Shown here: in pieces, positions 1-7,946 of the stretch
Layout: the number at the start of each line of letters is the position of its first letter
Numbering within the stretch: the first letter of the stretch is position 1
The notes under the pieces: generated by a model
Database searches by the model: none
The model's input: only the letters and a program-made list of their open reading frames with translations
What the model was told of the DNA's origin: nothing
Source: a bacterium HR33
Lineage (GTDB): Bacteria; Gemmatimonadota; Gemmatimonadetes; Gemmatimonadales; GWC2-71-9
Length of the DNA stretch: 64,000 nucleotides
Reading direction: 5' to 3'
NCBI GenBank assembly: GCA_002923375.1
Contig: BEIJ01000001.1
Location: 992,001-1,056,000 of the forward strand
Program-made: the position numbers and the translations under genes

Positions 1-231
1 ATCCTAAACCGCAAAGGTTCGCTGTTTCTCACGCGACCTTCTTTGGGCCACTACATCGCCACCCGGGAAGAGCTGCTGGAGCGGGCCGGCGACGTGCTCG
101 GCTGGGTGAAGGAGGGGCGCCTGCGCCTCAGGATCCACGCCGAGTATCCTTTGTCCCGCGCGGCGGAGGCGCACCGGGATTTGGAGAAAAGGCGGACCAG
201 CGGGAAGCTTCTGCTCTTACCCGGACAATGA
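1..231 (+). CDS. Quinone oxidoreductase (zinc-type alcohol dehydrogenase superfamily), C-terminal end only
   Basis: The frame is open from base 1 and encodes about 76 residues resembling the C-terminus of NADPH:quinone oxidoreductase (QorA-like MDR family). It runs through a [19 protein letters not shown] segment, an amphipathic helix and the closing [14 protein letters not shown] strand that completes the Rossmann-linked catalytic fold. The NADPH-binding and catalytic parts lie outside the window, so cofactor residues cannot be checked. The TGA stop overlaps the ATG of the following flavoprotein gene (ATGA), so the two are probably co-translated. Confidence 0.75.
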   Translation: MLNRKGSLFLTRPSLGHYIATREELLERAGDVLGWVKEGRLRLRIHAEYPLSRAAEAHRDLEKRRTSGKLLLLPGQ

Positions 232-1331
232 CCCTGGGGGCGATCCCGCCGCGGCAAGATTCCGCCATCACGATCTTGGGAGCCGGACCCGCGGGGCTCG
301 CGGCCGCCATCACCCTGGCGCGGGCGGGGCAAAGGGTGGTGGTTCTGGAGCGGGGCCGCGACTGCGGAACCCGATTCCGGGGGGATCTGCAGGGAATCGA
401 GAACTGGTCCGGCGAACTCGATGCGCTGGAGGAGTTTCGCTCGATCGGGATCGAAGCCGATTTCTTTTTCCGGCCTTTCTACGGCGCGGTGCACACCAAC
501 GGCCGAAAGGTGGTCAACCACCGCTTCGAGCGCCCCGCATTTTATCTGGTAAAACGGGGAACGGCCCCGGATAGCCTGGATCAGTCCTTGAAACGGCAGG
601 CCCTCGATGCGGGCGTTACCATCCGGTTCAAGAAGAGCGCTCCACCTAGGACGGCACACATAGTCGCCACCGGCCCAGACACCAAGCGGGTTTTCGCGGT
701 GGACAAGGGGATCGTCTTCCAAACGGACGCCGAAGATTTGGCCGCCGTCCTCACCCACGACGCTGCGGGGATCAAGGGATACAGTTATCTCCTGGTGGCC
801 GGCGGATACGGTTGCCTCTGTACGGTTCTCTTCGATCGCTTCGAGCAGGCCCGGCTCTGTTTCGACCAGGCGCGGCGACTCCTGATGGACCGATACCCGG
901 TGGAGATGCGCAATCCGCGGCCGGTGGGCGGGCTGGGCCACTTCGCGCCCCGGCCGCGCTGGTCCCTCGGCCCTGCGCTGGTCGCCGGGGAAGCCGCCGG
1001 CCTGCAGGACCTGTTGTGGGGGTTCGGCATCCGGACGGCGATAAGATCGGGTCGCTTGGCCGGCCAAGCCGTCCTCCGCGGCGGAGATTGGCGGGCCTTT
1101 TACCGAAAACACGCGGCGTCTGCTTTTCACAAATGGACCAAAGCTGGAGTGGTCAATCGGTTCCTCTGGGAGTTCTTGAGGGCGGGTGATTACGGCCTTC
1201 TCCTGGAGATTCTCCACCGGGGGGGACTGCCGCTTCTTAGGTCTTTCTACAGCTACAACGCTCTCCAGCGCTTGCTTTATCCGGTGGCGGTCCTGGCTTT
1301 CCGGCGCCGATATCCGCGGCTTTGCGCTTGA
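228..1331 (+). CDS. FAD-dependent oxidoreductase of the geranylgeranyl reductase-like family
   Basis: This 367-residue protein has an N-terminal dinucleotide-binding motif [10 protein letters not shown] at about residues 18-27 followed by an acidic strand end (VVVLERG), typical of FAD-binding Rossmann folds. A second FAD contact, [20 protein letters not shown], at about residues 247-266 matches the 'GD(A/S)AG' region of geranylgeranyl-reductase and PHBH-like flavoproteins. It may reduce or hydroxylate a lipid or quinone-type substrate, but the sequence does not show which. Its ATG overlaps the stop of the upstream quinone oxidoreductase. A 55-base gap separates it from the heme operon. Confidence 0.75.
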   Translation: MTLGAIPPRQDSAITILGAGPAGLAAAITLARAGQRVVVLERGRDCGTRFRGDLQGIENWSGELDALEEFRSIGIEADFFFRPFYGAVHTNGRKVVNHRFERPAFYLVKRGTAPDSLDQSLKRQALDAGVTIRFKKSAPPRTAHIVATGPDTKRVFAVDKGIVFQTDAEDLAAVLTHDAAGIKGYSYLLVAGGYGCLCTVLFDRFEQARLCFDQARRLLMDRYPVEMRNPRPVGGLGHFAPRPRWSLGPALVAGEAAGLQDLLWGFGIRTAIRSGRLAGQAVLRGGDWRAFYRKHAASAFHKWTKAGVVNRFLWEFLRAGDYGLLLEILHRGGLPLLRSFYSYNALQRLLYPVAVLAFRRRYPRLCA

Positions 1332-1372
1332 GGAAGAGCCAGCGCGCTCTGGGGGGAAGCGCCCGGCGGCGC

Positions 1373-1378
1373 TACAAT
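1373..1378 (+). promoter_or_regulatory. Possible -10 element of the heme operon
   Basis: A TACAAT hexamer lies 8 bases before the hemD ATG, in the only sizeable gap (55 bases) before this tightly overlapped operon. No convincing -35 hexamer is found 16-18 bases upstream, so this is suggestive only. If used, the transcript would start at or just before the hemD start codon. Confidence 0.3.
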
Positions 1379-1386
1379 TCTACGGT

Positions 1387-2157
1387 ATGGAGAGAGCGGC
1401 CCCTCTGGCGGGGAAGCGGATCGTCATTACCCGCCCCGATCCGGACGCGGCGCGGCTGGCCGGGCGCCTGAGAAGTTTAGGGGCGGTACCGATAGTCGCC
1501 CCTTCCATCGAGATCGAGTTTACCGATCCTCCGGAACTTGCCCGCGCCCTGGAGCGGATATCCGAGTACGACTGGATCGTTTTTACCAGCAAGAACGGCG
1601 TGGAAGCGGTCTTCCGGCTGGCGCGGGAGCTCGAGCGGCGGGAGAACAAACCTCGCATCGCCGCCATAGGACCGGCTACCGCGCAAGCGCTCCGGCGGCG
1701 CGGGGTCGAGGCGGATCTGATCCCCGAACGCTATGTGGCGGAAGCGGTGCTGGAAGCTTTAGGAAACGTGTCCGGCCTCAAGATCCTCCTTCCCCGGGCT
1801 AACATCGCCCGCCGAACGCTGGTGGACGGTCTGAGGGAAAAAGGAGCGGTGGTCGAGGAGATAGCCGCTTATCGTACCCGGAGCCGGAAGGCGCACCGTG
1901 CTAGGGGACCGGAGGCGGAGTCGTTGGATGCGGCCGATGCAATTACCTTTACTTCGTCCTCTACGGTACGAGGCTACGTAGAAAACTGGCCGGTGCCGCC
2001 GGGCGCCAAGATCGTCTGCATCGGCCCGGTCACGGCGCGAACGGCCGCCGAATGCGGGCTCCGGGTGGATGCGGTGGCCGAACGTTACACCGAAGACGGC
2101 TTGATCGCCGCCCTCTTGGATCTTTTCGCAGAATCCGCAGAGAGGGAAAGTCAATGA
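1387..2157 (+). CDS. hemD: Uroporphyrinogen-III synthase
   Basis: This 256-residue protein matches HemD, which cyclises hydroxymethylbilane with inversion of ring D to give uroporphyrinogen III. Characteristic segments are GKRIVITRP near the N-terminus, DWIVFTSKNGVEAVF around residue 60, IAAIGPATAQALR around residue 95, ILLPRANIARR in the second lobe and the closing IVCIGPVTARTAAECG. Length is normal for the family. I chose the ATG at 1387 because upstream in-frame sequence has no HemD similarity and runs inside the previous gene. It is the first gene of a five-gene heme operon; its TGA overlaps the hemQ ATG. hemA, hemB and hemC are not in the window. Confidence 0.92.
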   Translation: MERAAPLAGKRIVITRPDPDAARLAGRLRSLGAVPIVAPSIEIEFTDPPELARALERISEYDWIVFTSKNGVEAVFRLARELERRENKPRIAAIGPATAQALRRRGVEADLIPERYVAEAVLEALGNVSGLKILLPRANIARRTLVDGLREKGAVVEEIAAYRTRSRKAHRARGPEAESLDAADAITFTSSSTVRGYVENWPVPPGAKIVCIGPVTARTAAECGLRVDAVAERYTEDGLIAALLDLFAESAERESQ

Positions 2158-3203
2158 CAGAGCGGAAAAGCCATAAAGAAAAACGGCAGCTGGTTCGCTT
2201 TCTCTTCCTCAAGCTCCAACCCGCCTGGCGCAGCCTGGACGCCGCGGAGCAGCTGGAGCAGAAAGAGGAGTTCGTCCGCACGCTTAAGCAGTTCCAAGGT
2301 AGGCTCCTGCTGCGCCCCTACAGCCTGATGGGTACGCGGGGAGACTGCGATCTCATGCTCTGGCAGGTGGCGGAAGATCTGGAAACCCTTCAGGCGGTGG
2401 AGACCGCCATCTTCTCCACCCGCCTGGGCCGCTACTTGGAAACGCCGTACAGCTACTTGGGGATGACCAAGCGTTCGATCTACGAGTTCCCGGAGCTGGA
2501 CAGCGGAGAAGACCGGACCATCATCAGCCCTTCCGATTCGCGCTACCTGTTCGTCTATCCGTTCGTCAAAAAGCGCGAGTGGTACAGCCTGCCGTTCGAG
2601 AAGCGCCAGCAGGCGATGAACCAGCACGTACTGATAGGACGCAAGTACCCCTCCATCAGGATCAACACCACCTACAGCTTCGGGCTGGATGACCAGGAGT
2701 TCGTAGTCGCCTTCGAGGGAGACGATCCCGCGGAGTTCTTGGACCTGGTCATGGAGTTGCGCGAGAGCGAGGCGTCCGCCTACACCGAGCGCGATGTCCC
2801 GGTCTTTACCTGCCTCCAGATGTCGCTGGCAGAGGCTTTGGACACTCTGGGCGGAGCGTCCGTTCCGGTGGCGGAGCTCGGCACCGAAGGGGACGGCTTC
2901 GTTGCGGTGGCCAAGGCGAGCGAACTGCCCCCGGGAGCCAGCAAACGGGTCTATCTGGGAACCGAAGCGGTGGCGGTGTTCAACGTGGGCGGCAACTACT
3001 ACGCCGTAAGCGACCGCTGCACCCACGGGAGAGCCTCTCTCTCCGAGGGCCGGATCGTGGACTGCGACTCCTGCATACTGGAATGTCCCTGGCACGGTGG
3101 CCGCTTTGACCTCAAGAGCGGAAAGCCGGTGGCCGGGCCTCCCGTAGTAGCCCTGCGCACCTACCGGGTAAAACTGAGGGGAGACCAGATACTTGTCGGC
3201 TGA
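2154..3203 (+). CDS. hemQ: HemQ/ChdC coproheme decarboxylase (chlorite dismutase family) fused to a C-terminal Rieske domain
   Basis: The N-terminal 240 or so residues of this 349-residue protein match HemQ, which uses peroxide to decarboxylate Fe-coproporphyrin III to heme b. The signature RYLFVYPFVKKREWYSLPF carries the catalytic Tyr (about Y135), and MNQHVLIGRKY carries the expected proximal heme ligand (about H158). Residues 250-349 form a Rieske 2Fe-2S domain with CTH (C289, H291) and CPWH (C311, H314). Stand-alone HemQ is about 250 residues, so the Rieske part is an in-frame fusion that could pass electrons to or from the heme site (inference). Start overlaps hemD and the stop overlaps hemE by 11 bases. 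Confidence 0.9.
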   Translation: MTERKSHKEKRQLVRFLFLKLQPAWRSLDAAEQLEQKEEFVRTLKQFQGRLLLRPYSLMGTRGDCDLMLWQVAEDLETLQAVETAIFSTRLGRYLETPYSYLGMTKRSIYEFPELDSGEDRTIISPSDSRYLFVYPFVKKREWYSLPFEKRQQAMNQHVLIGRKYPSIRINTTYSFGLDDQEFVVAFEGDDPAEFLDLVMELRESEASAYTERDVPVFTCLQMSLAEALDTLGGASVPVAELGTEGDGFVAVAKASELPPGASKRVYLGTEAVAVFNVGGNYYAVSDRCTHGRASLSEGRIVDCDSCILECPWHGGRFDLKSGKPVAGPPVVALRTYRVKLRGDQILVG

Positions 3204-4233
3204 GCTCTTCCTGAAGGCCTGCTTCAACCAGCCGACCGAATACACCCCGGTTTGGTTCATGCGGCAGGCGGGACGCTACCTGCCCGAGTACCGCGCCATT
3301 CGATCCAAACTGTCGCTCCTGGAGATTTGCCGGCGGCCCGAGGTCGCTTGCGAAGTTACCCTGCAACCGGTGGAGCGCCTGGGAGTGGACGCGGCAATCC
3401 TGTTTGCCGATATCTTGCTACCCTTCGAGCCCATGGGACTCGGCCTCTCCTTCAGGCGCGGAGAGGGCCCGGTCATCGAGCGGCCGATCCGCAAAGCGGA
3501 AGACGTCCGGCGGCTTCGGGATCTGGACCCGAAATCCGACCTGGGTTACGTCATGGAAACCATCCGGCTGGTGCGCCACCGGCTGGGAGAACGAACACCC
3601 CTCATCGGGTTCGCCGGGGCACCTTTCACCTTGGCGAGCTACGCCGTCGAGGGAGGCAGCACCCGGAGCTTCGTACAAACCAAGACGCTGATGTACTCCG
3701 ATCCGGAAACCTGGCACGCATTGATGGACAAGCTGGCTGTGGCGGTGGGGCGCTACCTCGCGTGCCAGATCGAGGCGGGCGCGCAGGCGTTGCAGCTGTT
3801 CGACAGCTGGGCCGGAGCCTTGTCCCCGGACGACTACCGCCGCTACGCACTCCCTTACACGGCAAAAGCTCTGGCTCTCGCTAGGAAAGCCAACCGCAAC
3901 GCGCCGATAATTCACTTTGGCACCGGCACTTCCAGTCTGCTGGAGCTGATGGCCGAAGCGGGAGGGGAGGTCATAGGAATCGATTGGAGAATTCCCCTGG
4001 ATCAGGCCCGCTCGCGCCTGCCCGGCAAAGCGATCCAGGGCAACCTCGATCCCTGCGCCCTGCTGGGCTCCGTGGAAGAACTGGAATCCCAAGTGCTGGC
4101 CGTGCTGCGCCGCGCCGGAGGACAACCGGGACATATTTTCAACTTGGGGCACGGAGTTCTCCCCCAAACCGATCCCGACCGCTTGCGCAGGGTGGTGGAC
4201 TTGGTACACGAGAGGAGCGCCGCCCGTGTCTGA
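3193..4233 (+). CDS. hemE: Uroporphyrinogen decarboxylase
   Basis: This 346-residue protein decarboxylates the four acetate side chains of uroporphyrinogen III to give coproporphyrinogen III in the cytoplasm. The N-terminal signature PVWFMRQAGRYLPEYR is intact, as are LIGFAGAPFTLASY (about residues 136-149), the LFDSWAGALSP active-site segment and the C-terminal FNLGHGVLP. Length is typical. The start is TTG at 3193, inside the end of hemQ. It is preceded by a GAGGGGAG Shine-Dalgarno-like stretch, and no later Met fits before the conserved N-terminus. The stop overlaps the GTG start of hemH. Confidence 0.95.
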   Translation: MSAELFLKACFNQPTEYTPVWFMRQAGRYLPEYRAIRSKLSLLEICRRPEVACEVTLQPVERLGVDAAILFADILLPFEPMGLGLSFRRGEGPVIERPIRKAEDVRRLRDLDPKSDLGYVMETIRLVRHRLGERTPLIGFAGAPFTLASYAVEGGSTRSFVQTKTLMYSDPETWHALMDKLAVAVGRYLACQIEAGAQALQLFDSWAGALSPDDYRRYALPYTAKALALARKANRNAPIIHFGTGTSSLLELMAEAGGEVIGIDWRIPLDQARSRLPGKAIQGNLDPCALLGSVEELESQVLAVLRRAGGQPGHIFNLGHGVLPQTDPDRLRRVVDLVHERSAARV

Positions 4234-5161
4234 AGTCTCCTACGGCGTCCTGCTGGTGGCCTACGGTGCCCCGCGATCCCTGGAGGAGGTGAAACCGTTC
4301 CTCGAGGACATCCGCTCCGGCAGGCCCACTCCCCCCGAGCTGGTCGCAGAACTGGAGGAACGCTACCGGGCGATCGGCGGAGGATCGCCGTTGCTGGAAA
4401 GGACCGAAGCTCAAGCCGCCCGGCTGGCCCACTTCCTGGGCGACGGTACTCCGGTCTATGTGGGGATGCGCCACTGGCATCCCTACATCCGGGAAGCGCT
4501 GGAAGCGGTACGGAAAGACGGAATAAAGCGCCTAGTGGTCGTGGCGATGGCGCCCCACTTTTCCCGCATGAGCATCGGCGCCTACCAGAAAAAGGTGGAG
4601 GAGGCGAGCGAGGGTATCGAGGTCGCCTTTGTAAAGCAGTGGTACGACCACCCCCGCTTTTTGGACGGTGTTGCGGCAAAAGTGGCCCAAACTCTGGAGC
4701 GGTTTCCCGCCGCGCGGCGGACCAAGCCGCACATCATCTTCACCGCCCACTCCCTGCCGGAAAAGATCTTGGCTTCGGGAGATCCCTACCCCGAGCAGCT
4801 GAGGCGAAGCGCCGAGGGTGTGATGGAGCGGGTGGGGGACTACCCCTACAGCGTGGCCTTTCAGAGCGCAGGCCAAACCCAAGACCGCTGGTTGGGTCCG
4901 GATGCGGGCGAGGTGATGCAGCACCTGGCAGCCCAAGGCCACGGGGAAATCGTGCTCTGCCCCATCGGTTTCGTAGCCGATCACTTGGAAGTGCTCTACG
5001 ACGTCGATATCGAATACCAGGACCTGGCCCGCAAACTGGGGGTCAGGCTGGAACGCACCCCATCGCTCAACGACTCGCCCGAACTGATCGAGGCCCTGGC
5101 GGACTTGGTATGGACCGCCGCCGCCGAACGCGGGTGGATAGCTCCTCGACCGTCGCGGTGA
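4226..5161 (+). CDS. hemH: Ferrochelatase (coproporphyrin ferrochelatase type by context)
   Basis: This 311-residue soluble protein inserts Fe2+ into a porphyrin. The metal-ligand histidine lies in FTAHSLPE (H175) and the catalytic glutamate in FVADHLEVLYDVD (E255). AYGAPRSLEEVKPFLEDI near the N-terminus is the usual opening strand and loop. Neighbouring hemQ and a hemY-type oxidase imply that the substrate is coproporphyrin III (CpfC role) rather than protoporphyrin IX; this is context-based inference. The start is GTG at 4226, overlapping hemE by 8 bases. The 3' end overlaps the next start by 28 bases. Confidence 0.93.
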   Translation: MSEVSYGVLLVAYGAPRSLEEVKPFLEDIRSGRPTPPELVAELEERYRAIGGGSPLLERTEAQAARLAHFLGDGTPVYVGMRHWHPYIREALEAVRKDGIKRLVVVAMAPHFSRMSIGAYQKKVEEASEGIEVAFVKQWYDHPRFLDGVAAKVAQTLERFPAARRTKPHIIFTAHSLPEKILASGDPYPEQLRRSAEGVMERVGDYPYSVAFQSAGQTQDRWLGPDAGEVMQHLAAQGHGEIVLCPIGFVADHLEVLYDVDIEYQDLARKLGVRLERTPSLNDSPELIEALADLVWTAAAERGWIAPRPSR

Positions 5162-6240
5162 TCGGCGGGGGCCTGGCGGGATTGACGGCCGCCCGCGAGA
5201 TCGCCCGGCGCGGGTTTCGGGTAATCCTGCTGGAAAGCTCCCCGCGCCTGGGGGGACAAATCTTCACCCAGCATCACCAGGACTTCCTGCTAGAGCACGG
5301 AGCCGAGGGATACAGCGCGGCCAGCCGGGTGATGGCTAGATTGGTAGCCGAGCTGGGGTTGACTGACCGGACGGTCAAACAAGCTGTGAAAAAGGCGTAT
5401 CTCTTGAGCGGCTCGAAACTTGAGCCGCTGGCGGGCAGGCGGGCCGCTTCCCTTGTGGGGATCCAGACCAGCGGGCGGTCCCAAGGAAGCGGGCTGGTCT
5501 CTATGGCGGCGGGGATGAAGGAGCTGGTGGATCGCCTTGCCCGGGAGGTGCGCGCCCAAGGGGAAATACGGACCGGCGCGGCGGTGGCCGGGCTGGAGCC
5601 GGTCTCTGGAAAGCTGCGCCTCCGGCTGGCTGACGGTGCGTCCCTGCTGGTGAATCGCTCAATTGCGGCGGTCCCGCCGCAAGCGCTGGCCACCATGTTA
5701 CCGGACGAGCTCAGAGGAGAGGTTCAAGATCTGTGCGCCATGCCGGCTTTCTCTTCGGTCAGCGTCTCCCTGGCCTACCCTCGTGATCAGGTCGCCCATC
5801 CCCTCGACGCCGCCGGTATGGTGCCGGCCGCCGGGCCGCGCAGCGGCCCCGGGTTCAAGGCCTGCGTCTTCTCCTCCTCCAAGTTCCCGGGCCGTTCGCC
5901 CCGGGGCTGGGTGCTGTTGAGGGTATTCTTTCGGCCCGGCGGAGAGTACCCTTTCGACGCTCCGGATCCCTGGTGGGTGGAGCGCGCCGAAGAGGTCCTC
6001 TCCGAGCCCCTGGGAATACGGGCCAGAGCCTGGTTGTCTTGGGTGGCCCGCTGGGAAGGGGTGTTGCCTTTGTGGGACGAGCGGCGCGTCAGGGCGGTGC
6101 GCCGGTTGCGGCGCATAGTGGCTGAAAATCTTCCGCTCGAGCTCGCCGGTTCCCACTATCTAAGAAGCGGTATACCAGGCGCGGTTCGCTCCGGCATAGA
6201 GGCCGCCCGGCGAGTCGCCCCTCGACCCGGAATCGCCTAG
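5134..6240 (+). CDS. hemY: Protoporphyrinogen/coproporphyrinogen III oxidase HemY/CgoX type, missing the central region
   Basis: The N-terminus has the FAD motif [21 protein letters not shown] with LGGQIFTQ, and the C-terminus has the conserved [21 protein letters not shown] tail. Both are typical of HemY/CgoX, which oxidises coproporphyrinogen III to coproporphyrin III. The protein is only 368 residues against about 460-480 for the family. The sequence passes directly from the [11 protein letters not shown] segment (about residues 93-103) to [14 protein letters not shown]. It therefore skips roughly 100 residues that include the substrate-binding domain stretch equivalent to SGIYAGD. There is no frameshift. 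The start is GTG at 5134, within the end of hemH. Function is expected from the operon but the missing segment leaves doubt. Confidence 0.82.
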   Translation: MDSSSTVAVIGGGLAGLTAAREIARRGFRVILLESSPRLGGQIFTQHHQDFLLEHGAEGYSAASRVMARLVAELGLTDRTVKQAVKKAYLLSGSKLEPLAGRRAASLVGIQTSGRSQGSGLVSMAAGMKELVDRLAREVRAQGEIRTGAAVAGLEPVSGKLRLRLADGASLLVNRSIAAVPPQALATMLPDELRGEVQDLCAMPAFSSVSVSLAYPRDQVAHPLDAAGMVPAAGPRSGPGFKACVFSSSKFPGRSPRGWVLLRVFFRPGGEYPFDAPDPWWVERAEEVLSEPLGIRARAWLSWVARWEGVLPLWDERRVRAVRRLRRIVAENLPLELAGSHYLRSGIPGAVRSGIEAARRVAPRPGIA

Positions 6241-6250
6241 CGCCTACAAT
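6222..6250 (+). promoter_or_regulatory. Sigma-70-like promoter of upp
   Basis: TCGACC (6222-6227) and TACAAT (6245-6250) are separated by 17 bases. The -10 hexamer ends 6 bases before the upp ATG at 6257, so transcription would begin at or within a base or two of the start codon. No Shine-Dalgarno sequence precedes upp, which fits a leaderless mRNA. The -35 matches consensus at 4 of 6 positions. Confidence 0.55.
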
Positions 6251-6256
6251 TGTGTC

Positions 6257-6889
6257 ATGTTTTCCAACCTTACGGTGGTGACCCACCCGCTGATCCAGCA
6301 CAAGCTGACCAAGCTCCGTGACAAGAACACGGCCACTCGAGACTTCAAGGCGCTGGTCAACGAGATCGCCATGCTCATGGCCTACGAGGCCACCAAAGAT
6401 CTCCCTTTGGAACCGGTGGAGGTGGAAACTCCACTGGAGCGAACCACGGGAATGCAAGTGGCGGGCAAGAAGCTGGCCCTGGTTCCCATTCTCCGGGCCG
6501 GTTTGGGAATGGTGGACGGCGTCATCCAGCTGGTGCCCAATGCCCGGGTCGGCCACATCGGATTGTACCGCGACGAGAAAACCCTGGAGCCGGTTCACTA
6601 CTACTTCAAGATTCCCGGCGAGGAGCCGGACCGGCTCTATCTGGTCCTCGACCCGATGCTCGCCACCGGAGGATCGGCGGTGCACGCGGTTTCGGCGCTA
6701 AAGGGCGCCGGAGCGCAGAAGATCCGCTTCCTCTGCTTGGTGGCGGCACCCGAAGGAGTGCGGCGGATGCTGGAGGCCCACCCCGACGTGATGATCTTCG
6801 CCGCCGCGCTCGACCGGGAACTCAACGCGCAAGGATTCATCTTGCCGGGCCTGGGCGACGCAGGGGATCGGCTTTTCGGCACCCGCTGA
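6257..6889 (+). CDS. upp: Uracil phosphoribosyltransferase
   Basis: This 210-residue pyrimidine salvage enzyme makes UMP from uracil and PRPP. Family landmarks are the [17 protein letters not shown] opening, [14 protein letters not shown] (about residues 76-89), [13 protein letters not shown], the PRPP-binding loop [16 protein letters not shown] (about residues 132-147) and the C-terminal uracil-binding [16 protein letters not shown]. Length is standard. It sits 16 bases after hemY but has its own promoter-like sequence and no ribosome-binding site, suggesting an independent, possibly leaderless transcript. Confidence 0.97.
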   Translation: MFSNLTVVTHPLIQHKLTKLRDKNTATRDFKALVNEIAMLMAYEATKDLPLEPVEVETPLERTTGMQVAGKKLALVPILRAGLGMVDGVIQLVPNARVGHIGLYRDEKTLEPVHYYFKIPGEEPDRLYLVLDPMLATGGSAVHAVSALKGAGAQKIRFLCLVAAPEGVRRMLEAHPDVMIFAAALDRELNAQGFILPGLGDAGDRLFGTR

Positions 6890-6920
6890 GAAACCCTCTT
6901 TTAGAGAGGCTGAAGGGGAG

Positions 6921-7088
6921 ATGAAACAGTACCAAGTGGTCATCCTGAAGCTTCAGGGCAAGACGCGGGACGACGAGGAATCGCTCACCGATCTGCTGAA
7001 CGAGCGTTCCCGCTCCGGCTGGGCCTACGAGTCGGCAGTAGCGCTCTCGGCTAGCCGCATCCTGCTGATCTTCGCGCGGGAGGCGTAA
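6921..7088 (+). CDS. Small DUF4177-like protein
   Basis: A 55-codon frame starts at an ATG preceded by AAGGGGAG, a good ribosome-binding site at normal spacing. The product begins MKQYQVVILKLQGK and continues with ESLTDLLNERSRSGWAYESA, then a short hydrophobic strand ending LLIFAREA. The layout of an opening beta-strand, a helix ending in 'GW' and a closing strand resembles DUF4177 proteins of 50-60 residues, whose function is unknown. It lies 31 bases after upp and 59 bases before the Nudix gene, all in one direction. Confidence 0.6.
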   Translation: MKQYQVVILKLQGKTRDDEESLTDLLNERSRSGWAYESAVALSASRILLIFAREA

Positions 7089-7147
7089 AGACCGGGTGTG
7101 CAACGCCGGGACCCGCCCAAGCATCCAACCTACCGAGGGGCGCCAGC

Positions 7148-7702
7148 ATGAAACCCCCTCCCCGTAACCGCCTGGCGGTACGCCGGGTCTATAACGGGAG
7201 GATAGTGAACCTGGACATCGAGACACTGAGAGCTCCGGACGGTTCGACCCTCGAGCTCGAGATCATACGCCACGCCGGAGCGGCTGCTGTGGTCCCGGTG
7301 GTCGCAGGCGATCCGGAACCGAGCATTCTCCTGCTCCGGCAGTATCGCTACGCGGCGGACGGGATATTGTGGGAAATCCCGGCCGGCGTTTTGGAGCCCG
7401 GAGAGTCTGGAATCGAATGTGCTCGCCGGGAGCTGTGGGAGGAAGCCGGGGCGGTGGCCGAAAAGTTGGAGCACATGATCACCATCTTTACCACTCCGGG
7501 TTTCACCGACGAGCAGATCCAACTCTTTCTGGCCGAGGGGGTGAGCCGGAGGCGGGAACCGAGCCCCGATGCCGACGAGTTTTTAGAAGTGGTGGAGGTT
7601 CCCCTGAGCGAGGTGCTCGAGATGATCCACCGGGGAGAGCTCAACGATGCCAAGTCGGCCCTGGCGATACTGTATGCCGCTCGGTACCGGCTGAGGTCAT
7701 AG
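7148..7702 (+). CDS. Nudix hydrolase, ADP-ribose pyrophosphatase-like
   Basis: This 184-residue protein contains a full Nudix box (G-x5-E-x7-R-E-x2-E-E-x-G) beginning at GVLEPGESGIECARRELWEE at about residue 80. It is preceded by LLLRQYRYAADGILWEIPAG, the strand-loop arrangement typical of ADP-ribose pyrophosphatases (YqkG/NudF type). The TPGFTDEQIQLFLA segment after the box also fits that group. It probably cleaves ADP-ribose or a related nucleoside diphosphate sugar to limit its build-up. The start ATG follows GAGGGGCGCCAGC, a plausible ribosome-binding site. Confidence 0.88.
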   Translation: MKPPPRNRLAVRRVYNGRIVNLDIETLRAPDGSTLELEIIRHAGAAAVVPVVAGDPEPSILLLRQYRYAADGILWEIPAGVLEPGESGIECARRELWEEAGAVAEKLEHMITIFTTPGFTDEQIQLFLAEGVSRRREPSPDADEFLEVVEVPLSEVLEMIHRGELNDAKSALAILYAARYRLRS

Positions 7703-7715
7703 GAGGTGTCCCAAG

Positions 7716-7856
7716 GTGAGGACAGCTGCCACGGTCCGAGTGCCGGAATGCCCAACGGGGAATCGGAGGCGACACTGTAATTACAAGCAGCGCAAGCACT
7801 TGACTTTGGGGGGCGGAGAAGTGCTGCGGGCGGTACGTTTTATGCTTAGTTTGTAG
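7716..7856 (+). CDS. Possible 46-residue peptide of unknown function
   Basis: A GTG-started frame of 47 codons follows a strong AGGAGGTG Shine-Dalgarno sequence 14 bases after the Nudix stop. It encodes a basic peptide with two Cys (VPECPTG and RRHCNY) and an RxRKHL-like stretch, ending MLSL. I recognise no family. The ribosome-binding site is the main support; the frame could also be chance in this 244-base gap before the sigma factor gene. Confidence 0.25.
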   Translation: MRTAATVRVPECPTGNRRRHCNYKQRKHLTLGGGEVLRAVRFMLSL

Positions 7857-7946
7857 TTCGAGTCACAGGAGGTTTGGACAGAGGCAGGATACCTTGTCTG
7901 AAGATTGGGAAGCCGGTTCCCGCCGGGCCGGCTTCCGGGAGCAGCT

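Noticed and set aside
6890-6920. Terminator after upp
   Set aside because: CCTCT/AGAGG can form a short stem, but it is weak, lacks a T-run and runs into the next ribosome-binding site.
7800-7846. TTGACT and TATGCT as a sigma-70 promoter for the ECF sigma gene
   Set aside because: The two hexamers are about 35 bases apart, far from the 16-18 needed.
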